Assembly: GCA_903901875.1 (NCBI GenBank) | Contig: CAIUSO010000091.1 | Coordinates: forward strand, 19,712-83,711 | Origin: an uncultured Geobacteraceae bacterium | GTDB taxonomy: Bacteria; Desulfobacterota; Desulfuromonadia; Geobacterales; Pseudopelobacteraceae | Direction of reading: 5' to 3' | Length of the DNA: 64,000 nucleotides | Shown here: positions 14,614 through 23,491 of the stretch, in pieces | How positions within the stretch are numbered: position 1 is the first letter of the stretch | How the letters are laid out: each line of letters begins with the position of its first letter | Translations under genes and position numbers: made by a program | The notes under the pieces: model-generated | The model's input: the letters and a program-made list of their open reading frames with translations, nothing else | What the model was told of the DNA's origin: nothing | The model's database searches: none

Positions 14614-15120
14614 CTAAATGATACTTGAAAAACGTGTGTCAGTATCTATGTCATCTTTTGATGATGGATCAATTTCAATGGCTTTCAACAGGTACTGCTT
14701 ACATAGATTTTTGTCTTCAAGCTGGAGGTAAGCAAAGGCAAGGTCAAAATATCCGGCTTTGTCCTCAGGGTGGTACTGAATGGCTTTTTGAAAGGCATCA
14801 GTTGCTTTCAGCAAATCACCGCTTTCAATGAAAGCATAACCTAGAGAATTGAAACCATTGTACACGGAAGGGTCGATTGATACAGCCTGGGTAATAAGTG
14901 TGATTCTGGAAGAGGGATCTTTGATTCCGTATGAAGCGATAATCTTGTGGGCCGCTTGTTGATGTTTGTAATGCTCTGCTGCAAGTTCGCTTCTGAAGAG
15001 ATGGAAATCTTTTTTAAGCTGTCGCAGCGAGAATACCTCATATGCCGCAAACATGACAAAAAGAACCCCAATGATGGCAACAATAATATTGAGTGCTGTC
15101 AAGGCATCAGTTGTAGACAT
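14614..15120 (-). CDS. Membrane-anchored TPR protein at prophage edge
   Basis: A 168-residue protein starting MSTTDALTALN. One membrane segment (about 8-30, LNIIVAIIGVLFVMFAAYEV) is followed by a helical linker and three TPR-like units: NGFNSLGYAFIESGDLLKAT, AGYFDLAFAYLQLEDKNLCK and the closing helix. It lies between the repressor and the attachment site, on AT-rich sequence, and is not part of the lytic operon. This is the usual place for genes expressed from the lysogen (morons). Function unknown. Confidence 0.6.
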   Translation of the reverse strand: MSTTDALTALNIIVAIIGVLFVMFAAYEVFSLRQLKKDFHLFRSELAAEHYKHQQAAHKIIASYGIKDPSSRITLITQAVSIDPSVYNGFNSLGYAFIESGDLLKATDAFQKAIQYHPEDKAGYFDLAFAYLQLEDKNLCKQYLLKAIEIDPSSKDDIDTDTRFSSII

Positions 15121-15132
15121 TGAAATTACCAT

Positions 15133-15299
15133 ATAATTTGCTATAGACGAAACCGTGCAAATGTCAAGAAAATATGAACTAGGAGCAGTGATAAATTAAC
15201 CGGAATAGAACCGCCGAAACCACGCTTTTGACAGTGTTGTTGGCGTTTAAAACAAAATAACATTTCAAATATTTAAATAATAGTTGGTAGTTGCGTTAA
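15133..15299. other. AT-rich intergenic sequence at prophage end
   Basis: No gene found. Base composition is visibly more AT-rich than the chromosome to the right. It leads into the tRNA-Cys remnant. Confidence 0.5.
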
Positions 15300-15325
15300 C
15301 AGTTCGAATCCGACACGCGCCTCCA
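15300..15325 (+). other. Prophage attachment site: 3' end of tRNA-Cys
   Basis: Reads as T loop TTCGAAT (15303-15309), T-stem CCGAC, acceptor ACGCGCC (15315-15321), U73, then CCA (15323-15325). ACGCGCC with a U discriminator and encoded CCA is the signature of bacterial tRNA-Cys. The upstream sequence has no anticodon arm or 5' half, and the 5' T-stem does not pair. So this is a partial copy, as left at one end of an element integrated into tRNA-Cys. The intact gene should lie at the other prophage end, left of the window. Confidence 0.8.
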
Positions 15326-15434
15326 TAAACCAAAATCACACCTGCTAAAACCACTCTAATGCTCCTGATATTCACGGGCTTTTTGTTTTTTATCCCCTCG
15401 CCCGTTAACCCGCCGTACAATATTTCGTAATCAA

Positions 15435-15480
15435 TTGACAGATGACGCCATTCGGTACTATGGTTACCCGCAGGTAACCA
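15435..15480 (+). promoter_or_regulatory. Possible promoter with 8-bp inverted repeat
   Basis: TTGACA (15435-15440), 17 bp, then CTATGG. A perfect hairpin TGGTTACC-CGCA-GGTAACCA (15461-15480) overlaps the end of this promoter, about 20 bp before the HDOD-operon ATG. It could be an operator. The -10 match is weak. Confidence 0.4.
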
Positions 15481-15501
15481 CTCACTAAGGTCAACGCTAT
15501 C

Positions 15502-15840
15502 ATGCAAAAAATTGAATTAGCTCAGGCGACGGTCGGTATGTTTCTGGGGCGTGACGTCTTTCGCGGAGACGTACCGACCGGCTTACCGCTCTGCGGTAAG
15601 GGGGCGGAGTTGACCGATTCGCTGCTCTCACGCTTTAAAGACATGGGGGTCACCTCGCTCTATGTGGAGGGTAATCCCGCCTGGAACGGCGGGGGGAAGT
15701 CCTCCCGTGAGCTTGTGCAGGAGTTGGACCACCGCTTCAGCAAAACCATTGATGAACCGCTCAACGCCATGCTGTACGCCATCTACCGGGCACACCTTAT
15801 TAAAGCGACCGGAGGTGACGGCAGTGAGCGCACAGAGTAA
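15502..15840 (+). CDS. Small signalling-associated protein upstream of HDOD gene
   Basis: A 112-residue protein. The pattern VGMFLGRDVFRGDVP, then LCGKGAELTDSLLSRFKDMG and SLYVEGN, resembles the short beta-rich domain that precedes many HD-GYP/HDOD proteins (G-x-L-L-x-x-G-x-x-L-T-x-x-x-I-x-x-L-x-x-x-G). The C terminus is helical. Its last 17 bases overlap the HDOD gene, so the two are probably translated together and may form one split sensor. First chromosomal gene after the prophage attachment site. Confidence 0.6.
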   Translation: MQKIELAQATVGMFLGRDVFRGDVPTGLPLCGKGAELTDSLLSRFKDMGVTSLYVEGNPAWNGGGKSSRELVQELDHRFSKTIDEPLNAMLYAIYRAHLIKATGGDGSERTE

Positions 15841-16669
15841 TCGTCTGAAGCAAATCATCATGGATACAAAGACCTTGCCCACTCTCCCCTCTGTTATCCA
15901 GAGGCTGAATTCGCTTTCCGAAAACGACAAATCATCTATTCAGGAAATGGCACGGATCGTTTCTTCCGACCAAGTCCTTTCCGCCCGTATACTCCGCTTG
16001 GCAAACTCCCCTTCCTATGGGTTCTACCGGGTCTCAACCATCGCTAACGCCATGATTCTGCTGGGGGTAAATGTGGTCAAGGGACTGGCCCTCTCCTCTT
16101 CCATGTTTTCCCACATAAAGGCAGAGAGCATCGGTCTATGGGAACATTCCCTCGGGGTCGGCGTTGCGGCCAACCTGCTGGCCCGCAAACTGAACCTGCC
16201 CGAATGCGAGGAGATTGCAACGGCCGGTCTCCTGCACGATATCGGCAAGGTTATCGTCTCTCTCAAATGCCCGGAGGCGGAACAGGAGATACTGGAACTG
16301 GTCCGGAGCCGCAGCTTGTATATTATGGAAGGGGAGCGGTCCATCATTGACACTGATCACGCAGAGGTTGGCGGTTGGCTGGCCCACTACTGGTACCTGC
16401 CCGAAAAGCTGAGCGAGCCCATCACCTGCCACCACGACGTTGCCAAGTCGGAACAACATCGGGTAAAAACCGCCGTCGTCCACATCGCCGACGTGATCAT
16501 CAAGGCGAGCGGTTTTGGCAGCGGTGGTGATGAGTTTGTCCCCCCTGTGCAGGAACTGGCCTGGTCCACTCTCAATCTGAATGAATCTGTTCTGGAGGAA
16601 CTGATTAATGAAGTTGAGAACAAACTGGTTGAGGTAAAAAATTTCTGCAACGAGATGACGGAGAGCTGA
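15824..16669 (+). CDS. HDOD domain protein
   Basis: A 281-residue HDOD (Hydrolase-domain-Output-Domain) protein of the HD superfamily, common in signal transduction of delta-proteobacterial-type anaerobes. The GTG start has GGAGG eight bases upstream. The HDOD core begins LPTLPSVIQRLNSLS, continues with SSDQVLSARILRLANSPSYG, and has the HD-type AGLLHDIGKVI (about 133) and TCHHDVAKSE (about 205). Unlike HD-GYP there is no HHExxDGxGYP, so c-di-GMP hydrolysis is not expected. Confidence 0.85.
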   Translation: MSAQSNRLKQIIMDTKTLPTLPSVIQRLNSLSENDKSSIQEMARIVSSDQVLSARILRLANSPSYGFYRVSTIANAMILLGVNVVKGLALSSSMFSHIKAESIGLWEHSLGVGVAANLLARKLNLPECEEIATAGLLHDIGKVIVSLKCPEAEQEILELVRSRSLYIMEGERSIIDTDHAEVGGWLAHYWYLPEKLSEPITCHHDVAKSEQHRVKTAVVHIADVIIKASGFGSGGDEFVPPVQELAWSTLNLNESVLEELINEVENKLVEVKNFCNEMTES

Positions 16670-16776
16670 TCGACCAACATCCTCCCCGCCATGGGTGTAA
16701 TAGTTGTCATAGCGGTTGATACCCATCATCTGCTGTGATATAAATTCTGGTAACTTCAATTTTCCGGTGACCACAT

Positions 16777-17601
16777 ATGATTATGATAGATCGACTGATT
16801 GAGCAGGCCCTCCTCGAAGATATCCATACCGGTGACATCACGACCAGCGCAGTTGTGCCCGGCAGCCGGCCCGCATCGGCTCGACTCATTGCCAAAGAAG
16901 GCATGGTGGTGTCCGGCCTTGCCATCGCAGCACGGGTTTTCAGCAAACTGGACCCGTCAGCCGGCTTTACCGAATTGGTTCAAGATGGTGTCCGGGTGGA
17001 GAAAGGAACCGTCCTGGCCACGGTACAGGGCGAAGCGTCCCATCTTCTCATGGGAGAACGGGTGGCCCTCAACCTGCTCCAGCGGATGTGCGGCATTTCA
17101 ACACTGACGGCCAGCTTTGTCGAGGCGGTTTCCGGCACGGGCACCCGCATTGTCGACACCCGCAAAACCACTCCGGGACTCCGCCAGCTTGAAAAATATG
17201 CCGTGCGGGTCGGTGGTGGCATCAACCACCGTACCGGCCTCTACGACGGTGTCTTGATCAAAGAAAACCACATCGCTGCTGCCGGGGGAATTACCGAAGC
17301 CATTCGGCGGGCCCGTGCCTATATTCCCCATACCCTGAAAATCGAGATTGAAACCGAGTCACTTGACCAGGTGGATGAAGCACTTGCTGCCGGTGCGGAC
17401 ATTATCATGCTTGACAATATGGGGCTTGACGAGATGAGAACAGCCGTCACAACCATCGGCGGTCGTGCCCTGGTTGAGGCGTCGGGAGGGGTAAATCTTG
17501 AGCGGGTCCGGGCCATAGCAGAAACCGGTGTGGATATAATTTCAGTGGGTGCCTTGACCCACTCTCCCCGGGCCATGGATATTTCCATGTTGCTGGATTA
17601 A
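16777..17601 (+). CDS. nadC: Nicotinate-nucleotide pyrophosphorylase (carboxylating)
   Basis: Quinolinate phosphoribosyltransferase: quinolinate + PRPP to nicotinate mononucleotide, CO2 and PPi, in de novo NAD synthesis. Full length (274 aa). Characteristic segments: EDIHTGDITT at the N terminus, NLLQRMCGIST (about 92), DTRKTTPGLR (about 127, PRPP/quinolinate-binding Arg and Lys), GGGINHRTGLYD with KENH following, then LDNMGLDEM and EASGGV with ISVGALTHS (phosphate site). Followed by birA 38 bp downstream. Confidence 0.95.
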   Translation: MIMIDRLIEQALLEDIHTGDITTSAVVPGSRPASARLIAKEGMVVSGLAIAARVFSKLDPSAGFTELVQDGVRVEKGTVLATVQGEASHLLMGERVALNLLQRMCGISTLTASFVEAVSGTGTRIVDTRKTTPGLRQLEKYAVRVGGGINHRTGLYDGVLIKENHIAAAGGITEAIRRARAYIPHTLKIEIETESLDQVDEALAAGADIIMLDNMGLDEMRTAVTTIGGRALVEASGGVNLERVRAIAETGVDIISVGALTHSPRAMDISMLLD

Positions 17602-17639
17602 TTTCAATAAAAACCCTCTCTTTTTCGAGGTAACCCTAG

Positions 17640-18617
17640 ATGCATCAAAGAGCCGGCAAAATTGTGCATCTCTTCCGTCAGGAAAACGGATTTATCTCCG
17701 GTGAACATCTCAGCAGAGAGCTGGGCGTTTCCCGGGCAGCTGTCTGGAAACATATATCCGCATTGAGAAAGAGCGGCTACTCCATTGAAGCGATCCCTTC
17801 CCGGGGGTATCGCCTGCTTGCTGCACCCGATGTTATGGATTCCCACGGCATAGGGGCCGGCCTGGCTGGCTGCCTCATGGGGAAACGGCTGGAAATACGA
17901 GAACAAACCACTTCGACCAACGCGGATGCTTTTCGGCTGGCCGAGGAGGGGGCGGCCGAAGGGACTGTCGTCATTGCCGACTCCCAGAGCGGGGGAAAAG
18001 GGCGCCGTGGTCGCATCTGGAGCTCCCCTCCCCAGGTGAATCTTTACTGTTCCGTCATCCTCAGGCCCTCCATCATGCCCCAGGGTGCACCACAGTTAAC
18101 GTTCCTCTCGGCGGTTGCTGTGGCGCGAGCCATTGAATTAACGACACCGCTGGTGCCGGAAATCAAGTGGCCCAATGATCTGCTGATTTCAGGGAAAAAG
18201 GTTGCTGGCCTGCTCAACGAAATGAGCGCGGAGACCGATGGTGTCAATTTTGTCATTCTCGGTATCGGCGTTAATATCAACATGACCGGGGACCAGTTTC
18301 CCGCGGATTTGTCCTACCCGGCAACATCGCTTATGCTGGAATCGGGACTGCCGGTTAATCGCTCCCATTTTGCCGGGGTCATGCTCCATGAGCTGGACCG
18401 GCTGTATGACGAATTCCGCAGGCGGGGATTTGGTCCGATTCGCGAAGAGTGGCAGCGGCGCTGCAATGCAAACGGTCACCGGCTGCAGGTAACCGACTCC
18501 GGCACCGAGCCCATAAGCGGAATTTTTGCCGGCATTGATGGCGATGGTGCATTGCTTCTTGACACCGGACATACCAAACTTCACCGGGTTACCTGTGGAG
18601 ATGTGAGGATACTATAG
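17640..18617 (+). CDS. birA: Biotin operon repressor / biotin-[acetyl-CoA-carboxylase] ligase
   Basis: Bifunctional BirA, 325 aa. The N-terminal winged helix (about 1-65: [20 protein letters not shown], then SRGYRLL) binds DNA. The ligase domain has the [11 protein letters not shown] adenylate loop (about 118-128) and the KWPNDLLI motif (about 178), plus GIGVNIN. It makes biotinyl-AMP and transfers biotin to carboxylases, and may repress biotin genes. The C-terminal small domain is present. Its stop lies one base from the coaX start, so these are co-transcribed. Confidence 0.95.
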   Translation: MHQRAGKIVHLFRQENGFISGEHLSRELGVSRAAVWKHISALRKSGYSIEAIPSRGYRLLAAPDVMDSHGIGAGLAGCLMGKRLEIREQTTSTNADAFRLAEEGAAEGTVVIADSQSGGKGRRGRIWSSPPQVNLYCSVILRPSIMPQGAPQLTFLSAVAVARAIELTTPLVPEIKWPNDLLISGKKVAGLLNEMSAETDGVNFVILGIGVNINMTGDQFPADLSYPATSLMLESGLPVNRSHFAGVMLHELDRLYDEFRRRGFGPIREEWQRRCNANGHRLQVTDSGTEPISGIFAGIDGDGALLLDTGHTKLHRVTCGDVRIL

Positions 18618-18618
18618 A

Positions 18619-19383
18619 ATGCTACTGGTAATTGACGTTGGCAACAGCAACATTGTGTTGGGGGTTTACGACGGGGCAAGCCTGCTGCGGAGCTGGCGGC
18701 TGTCCACCGACAAATCCCGCACCTCCGATGAGTACGGGGTACTGCTTCACAGCCTGTTTGACCAGGCCGGACTGGCATTTTCAGCCATCAAGGCGTCCAT
18801 CATCTCCTCGGTAGTCCCCCCTCTGACCGGAATCATGGAAGCCATTTCCCACGATTTTTTCAAACTGACGCCGTTCATCGTGGGCCCCGGCATAAAGACC
18901 GGCATGCCGATCCATTACGACAACCCCCGGGAGGTCGGTGCGGACCGCATTGTCAATGCGGTGGCCGGTTTTGAAAAACATAAATGCCCCCTGGTGATCG
19001 TTGACTTCGGCACGGCAACCACCTTTGACTACGTTAACGGCAAGGGGGAATACTGCGGCGGGGCCATCGCCCCCGGGCTGGCAATTTCCATTGAAGCGCT
19101 GTTCCAACGGGCCAGTAAATTGCCCCGGATCGACATCGCCAAGCCCCCCCACGTCATCGCCAAGAACACCGTCAACTCCATGCAGTCCGGCATTTATTTC
19201 GGCTATGTGGGGCTGGTTGATGGCATCGTTGAGCGGATAGGTGCTGAATCCCACGAGGAATTCCGGGTGATTGCCACCGGAGGTCTGGCATCCCTCATTG
19301 CTCCTGACTCAAAGACCATTGATGAAGTGGACGAAAATCTGACCCTCGACGGGTTACGTATTCTCTACGAACGAAATCGCTGA
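18619..19383 (+). CDS. coaX: Type III pantothenate kinase
   Basis: First step of CoA synthesis: pantothenate to 4'-phosphopantothenate. 254 aa, full length for CoaX. ASKHA-fold motifs: [14 protein letters not shown] (phosphate 1), VGADRIVNA (about 107-115), [11 protein letters not shown] (about 129, phosphate 2) and ATGGLA near 222 (adenosine). It follows birA by one base. The nadC-birA-coaX order links NAD, biotin and CoA cofactor supply in one operon. Confidence 0.95.
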   Translation: MLLVIDVGNSNIVLGVYDGASLLRSWRLSTDKSRTSDEYGVLLHSLFDQAGLAFSAIKASIISSVVPPLTGIMEAISHDFFKLTPFIVGPGIKTGMPIHYDNPREVGADRIVNAVAGFEKHKCPLVIVDFGTATTFDYVNGKGEYCGGAIAPGLAISIEALFQRASKLPRIDIAKPPHVIAKNTVNSMQSGIYFGYVGLVDGIVERIGAESHEEFRVIATGGLASLIAPDSKTIDEVDENLTLDGLRILYERNR

Positions 19384-19459
19384 CCGGTCTTTTTTGCCGG
19401 AGTTTAAGCAGGAAATTGCAGTACCATGAAATTCATTTTGCACACAAGGAGGCAGTTCT

Positions 19460-21559
19460 ATGGGACAGTTTGAAACCAGCAAGATCCGCAACTTGGGTAT
19501 CATCGCACATGGTGGTGCCGGCAAGACGTCGCTTTCAGAGGCAATTCTGTTTGATACCGGCATGGTCGATCGCCTCGGCCGGGTGGATGACGGCACCTCC
19601 ACCATGGATTTTGAACCTGAGGAGATCAAACGCAAGATTTCCATCACATCGGCCCTTGACCATTGTGAATGGAAGGGACATTCCATCCATATTGTCGACA
19701 CACCCGGATACGGCAACTTCATTGCCGACACCCGTGCCTGTATGCGAACGCTGGACTGCGCCGTCATCATTCTCTCGGCCATTTCCGGGGTCAAGGCACA
19801 GACCGAAGAGATCTGGAGTTGGGCCAACGAATTTGAAATTCCCCGTATCGCCATTGTCAACAAATTGGACCGGGAACGGGCCAGCTTCCTGCGGGCCATC
19901 GACGATATGGAAAAAATGCTCGGCGCCCGGGGCATAGCCATCCAGCTGCCGATCGGCCTGGAAGCGGATTTTGAAGGGATTATCGACCTTGTTACCATGA
20001 AGGCGTTCTTCTACAGTAAGGACGGTTCGGGAAAATATACGGAGGGGGCCATTCCGGCGGACTACCTCGACGAGGCCACCCGCCACCGGGAGCGCATGGT
20101 TGAAACCGTGGCCGAGGCCTATGACGAACTCACGGAAAAGTACCTGGAAAACGGCGAACTCTCCCGTGAAGATATTATCGACGGCCTGCGGGTCGGCACC
20201 ATGCGTAACACCTTTACCGCCGTACTCTGCGGATCCGCAACCGCCAACATCGGTGTGCCCCACCTGCTGGATGCCGTCTGTGCCTACCTCCCCTCCCCTC
20301 TGGACCGGACCAAGGCGGTCGGTATCAACCCCAAAACCGAAGAGGTTATCGAGCGGGTTCCCGATGAAAAGGAACCATTTTCGGCACTGGTTTTCAAAAC
20401 AACCTCCGATCCCTATACCGGTAAAATCACCATCTTCAGGATCTATTCCGGCGTGCTTAACTCGGACTCGGTCATCTTTAACTCCACCAAGGGGGTTGAA
20501 GAGAGAATCGGCCAGATTTACGAACTGGAGGGGAAAAAGCAGCATCCGATCAAGCAGGCGGTGGCCGGCGATATCGTTGCCGTAGCAAAATTAAAAGAAA
20601 CCGTTACCGGTGACACCCTCTGTGATCCGGCACGTCAGATTGTCTATGAACCGGCCAGGCAACTGCTTCCGGTCATCTCCTACGCCATTGAGCCGAAAAC
20701 AAAGGCCGACGAAGACAAAATCCACAATGCGCTCCACCGCATGATTGAAGAAGAGCCGACCCTTGAATCCCACCGGGACACCCAGACCAAGGAGTTTATC
20801 ATTTCCGGCATGGGGCAGGTCCATCTGGAAGTCATTGTCGAAAAAATGAAACGAAAATTCGGCGTCGAGGTGCTACTGAAAACGCCCAAGGTACCCTACT
20901 TCGAAACGATTCGCGGCACCGCAAAAGTTCAGGGGAAATACAAGAAGCAATCAGGCGGACGTGGCCAGTATGGCGACTGCTGGATTGAAATGTGCCCCAC
21001 CGGGCGGGGCGAAGGGTACATCTTCGAGGACAAGGTTGTGGGAGGGGTCATTCCCCGCCAGTACATACCGGCCGTTGACAAGGGAATTCAGGATGCCTGT
21101 CTTGACGGGTTCCTTGCCGGCTATCCGGTCGTTGATTTCAAGGTATCCCTCTATGATGGTTCGTTCCATACGGTGGACTCGTCGGAAATGGCCTTCAAGG
21201 TAGCTGGCTCCATGGCGTTCAAAAAGGCCATGGAACTCTGCAAGCCGGTACTGCTTGAGCCGATTGTAAATATGAAAATCACCGTACCCGATGAAAATAT
21301 GGGGGATGTGATTGGCGATCTCAACTCACGGCGCGGTAAGGTTGTGGGGGTCGAACCAAAGGCCAATTCCCAGATTATCAGGGCCGTGGTACCGATGTCC
21401 GAGGTTCTGGCCTATTCAAATGATCTGAAATCAATGACCAGCGACCGGGGTCTGTTCAGCGTGGAGTTTTCACATTATGAAGAGGTGCCGTCCCATCTTT
21501 CACAGAAGATCATTACCGAATGCCTGGCGGAAAAGAAGGAAGTTCACAACCACCATTAA
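19460..21559 (+). CDS. Elongation factor G-like GTPase (EF-G2 type)
   Basis: A 699-residue translational GTPase. G1 reads AHGGAGKTSL (in place of the AHIDAGKT of canonical EF-G), G3 DTPGYGNF, G4 NKLDRE; domains II-V follow, with the domain IV QSGGRGQYGD loop and C-terminal GDLNSRRG. The AHGGAGKT variant and the lack of neighbouring rpsL/rpsG/tuf genes place it in the EF-G2/secondary EF-G group rather than the main factor. Such paralogs bind ribosomes, but their roles in translocation or recycling differ. GGAGG ten bases before ATG. Confidence 0.85.
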   Translation: MGQFETSKIRNLGIIAHGGAGKTSLSEAILFDTGMVDRLGRVDDGTSTMDFEPEEIKRKISITSALDHCEWKGHSIHIVDTPGYGNFIADTRACMRTLDCAVIILSAISGVKAQTEEIWSWANEFEIPRIAIVNKLDRERASFLRAIDDMEKMLGARGIAIQLPIGLEADFEGIIDLVTMKAFFYSKDGSGKYTEGAIPADYLDEATRHRERMVETVAEAYDELTEKYLENGELSREDIIDGLRVGTMRNTFTAVLCGSATANIGVPHLLDAVCAYLPSPLDRTKAVGINPKTEEVIERVPDEKEPFSALVFKTTSDPYTGKITIFRIYSGVLNSDSVIFNSTKGVEERIGQIYELEGKKQHPIKQAVAGDIVAVAKLKETVTGDTLCDPARQIVYEPARQLLPVISYAIEPKTKADEDKIHNALHRMIEEEPTLESHRDTQTKEFIISGMGQVHLEVIVEKMKRKFGVEVLLKTPKVPYFETIRGTAKVQGKYKKQSGGRGQYGDCWIEMCPTGRGEGYIFEDKVVGGVIPRQYIPAVDKGIQDACLDGFLAGYPVVDFKVSLYDGSFHTVDSSEMAFKVAGSMAFKKAMELCKPVLLEPIVNMKITVPDENMGDVIGDLNSRRGKVVGVEPKANSQIIRAVVPMSEVLAYSNDLKSMTSDRGLFSVEFSHYEEVPSHLSQKIITECLAEKKEVHNHH

Positions 21560-21573
21560 CATCGAGGGAACGT

Positions 21574-22647
21574 ATGAATTTTAAATTGGGTAAAGATTCG
21601 AGTATCACGGAACCGCAGGGTGCGCCCGCCGGAAAGAAGAGCCAAACGATCAAGCTTGCTCTTCTTCTCCTGCTGGTCGGCGGTTTTGCGTACCTCTATT
21701 TTTTTACCGGTTTGTTAAAGCCCGAAGAAGTGCCCATAACTGCCGTCGCTCCTCCTCCCACTCAGCAGATAGTGCGCAGGCCGCTCCCTCCCCGCAACAG
21801 TGGCCCCGAAAAGCCGGAGACCAAGCCTGCTGCGGGTGGAGGAGCGAAAGCGGTAACGGTGGCAGCAGCACCATCTCCCGTTGCCGTAGCTCCGGTTAAA
21901 CCAACCCCCGTTGCCATAGCTCCGGCAAAACCGGCACCCGTTGTTGCATCACCTGCTAAACCGGCACCCATTGTTGCAGCACCTGCTAAGCCGGCACCCG
22001 TTGTTGCAACACCGGCTCCACCGGTAAAAGCGGCCCCCCGACAACCACCTGTCACGCTGAAAGGTGAGTCGGTCAAGATCGAACCGGCTTCAAATATTCT
22101 CCGCAAGAAACCTCTGACGCCCGTGGTTCCGGCAAAGAAAATGGTTAAAAAACATGCACCGGCGCCACCGACTCGGGAGCGGAGCCCCCAAGCGACCCAA
22201 TGGTCCCTCGTTGCCGAGAATTATGTTTTGGAAGAAAAATTGGCCGACGATCTGGGCTTACTCCGCAAAGCCGGACTTACGCCAGCCATTAAACCGGCAC
22301 CCCACAAGATCGCTCCCATGAACCGGTTGCGGGTGGCTGAATGCACCACCCGTGCCGAGTCCCAGTCCGCATTACAACGACTGAAACGGATAACATCCGA
22401 TGCCTTCGTCATTGAACAGGGGGGCAAATTTGTGGTCTATGCCGGTTCATATCTCCAGACAGAGGCGGCACATGTGGAGAGGGATCGTCTGAAGCTTGCC
22501 GGAGTGACCACAACCGTCACCCGTGTTGACATTGCCATTCCGACGCAAAACATGATCATTGGCCCCTTTGCCAAGAGCCAGGATGCGGATAAGGCCCTTG
22601 AAACCGTGAAGAAATTGGGAATTAAAGTGATAAAGGTTCAGAAATAG
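21574..22647 (+). CDS. SPOR-domain membrane protein with Pro/Ala/Lys linker
   Basis: A 357-residue bitopic protein. A membrane helix (about 28-47, LALLLLLVGGFAYLYFFTGL) follows a short cytoplasmic tail. A long periplasmic linker carries repeated AKPAPVVA-type units (about 100-165). The C-terminal part (about 270-355) fits one or two SPOR-like beta-alpha repeats (RVAECTTRAESQSALQRLKR, FVVYAGSYLQTEAAHVERDR). SPOR domains bind denuded glycan at the septum, so it may act in envelope or division. Start at 21574 has GAGGGAA upstream. First of a three-gene unit with 22653 and 23492. Confidence 0.75.
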   Translation: MNFKLGKDSSITEPQGAPAGKKSQTIKLALLLLLVGGFAYLYFFTGLLKPEEVPITAVAPPPTQQIVRRPLPPRNSGPEKPETKPAAGGGAKAVTVAAAPSPVAVAPVKPTPVAIAPAKPAPVVASPAKPAPIVAAPAKPAPVVATPAPPVKAAPRQPPVTLKGESVKIEPASNILRKKPLTPVVPAKKMVKKHAPAPPTRERSPQATQWSLVAENYVLEEKLADDLGLLRKAGLTPAIKPAPHKIAPMNRLRVAECTTRAESQSALQRLKRITSDAFVIEQGGKFVVYAGSYLQTEAAHVERDRLKLAGVTTTVTRVDIAIPTQNMIIGPFAKSQDADKALETVKKLGIKVIKVQK

Positions 22648-22652
22648 CCACA

Positions 22653-23477
22653 ATGGCTGAAAAGGTTACGGTAATCATCTCCCCGGTCGTGGCAGCCTAT
22701 GTCAGACCGGGGACCACTGCCGAGCAGAAACGGGCCGCCTGTACCGGCACTGTTTCCCTCTCCGCAGCGGATCGACTGATTCTGCTCCTCTGTCTGGTAA
22801 AAGATTCTGAACCGGCCATTCGCGAAATCGCCCTCTCCTCTCTCAAGGAAATACCGAAAGATATCATTACGGAGTATCTGGCCAGAGACGATTCGAACCC
22901 TCTGGTTATCAAGGCCCTCTCCCATTTCTGCTCCAACTTCCCCCTGCCGCCCCCCCCTCAGGATACGGTGGAATCTGTCATCGAAACCGACCTCATTGAC
23001 GACCCCGACGAACTTGATTCGCAGCAGGAAGAGGATGATGGTGCGGTCGATGAAGAGGGAGAAGCCTTTAAGAGTAAATACAAAATGGTCCAGACCATGG
23101 GGATTGCAGAAAAGATCAAGATGGCACTATCGGGTGACAAGGAGTGGCGGTCAATTCTCATTAAAGACGCCAATAAACTCATTTCGGGTAGTGTCATCAA
23201 AAATCCGCGCATCACCGAGGCAGAGGTGATAACCATTGCCAAAGGTGGCATCCAGAATGATGAAATCATGCGTCTGATCTGTGCAAACAAAGAATGGGTC
23301 AAGATTTACAAGATACGAAAAGCACTCATCGAAAACAGCAGAACCCCGGTTCAGAACGCCCTCAAGTATCTGGCAACCATGGGGGATAAAGATCTTGCTT
23401 CCTACGCCAAAAGTAAAAATATTCCCACGGTTATTGCCACCATGGCGAAGCGGCTTCTGCTCAACAAGAAAAGATAG
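22653..23477 (+). CDS. HEAT-like helical repeat protein, conserved in Geobacter relatives
   Basis: A 274-residue all-helical protein, start 5 bp after the SPOR gene. Residues about 1-95 look like HEAT repeats (ADRLILLLCLVKDSEPAIRE, then ARDDSNPLVIKALSHF). A strongly acidic linker follows (about 110-135, DLIDDPDELDSQQEEDDGAV), then a second helical half with MGIAEKIKMALSGDKEWRSI and IKNPRITEAEVITIAKGGI. It resembles helical-repeat proteins of unknown role found with MglA-like genes, one of which comes next. Probably a scaffold. No enzymatic motif. Confidence 0.6.
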   Translation: MAEKVTVIISPVVAAYVRPGTTAEQKRAACTGTVSLSAADRLILLLCLVKDSEPAIREIALSSLKEIPKDIITEYLARDDSNPLVIKALSHFCSNFPLPPPPQDTVESVIETDLIDDPDELDSQQEEDDGAVDEEGEAFKSKYKMVQTMGIAEKIKMALSGDKEWRSILIKDANKLISGSVIKNPRITEAEVITIAKGGIQNDEIMRLICANKEWVKIYKIRKALIENSRTPVQNALKYLATMGDKDLASYAKSKNIPTVIATMAKRLLLNKKR

Positions 23478-23491
23478 TTTCCGGAGACGGT

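Noticed and set aside
15240..15325. Complete tRNA-Cys gene
   Set aside because: Only the 3' portion matches; no D arm, anticodon arm or 5' acceptor strand is present.
15265..15507. 80-codon minus-strand frame across the attachment site
   Set aside because: Overlaps the tRNA remnant and the promoter of the HDOD operon; no ribosome site or known homolog.
19535..20545. 336-codon minus-strand frame
   Set aside because: Fully opposite the EF-G2 gene, which is certain; no domain in the antisense product.
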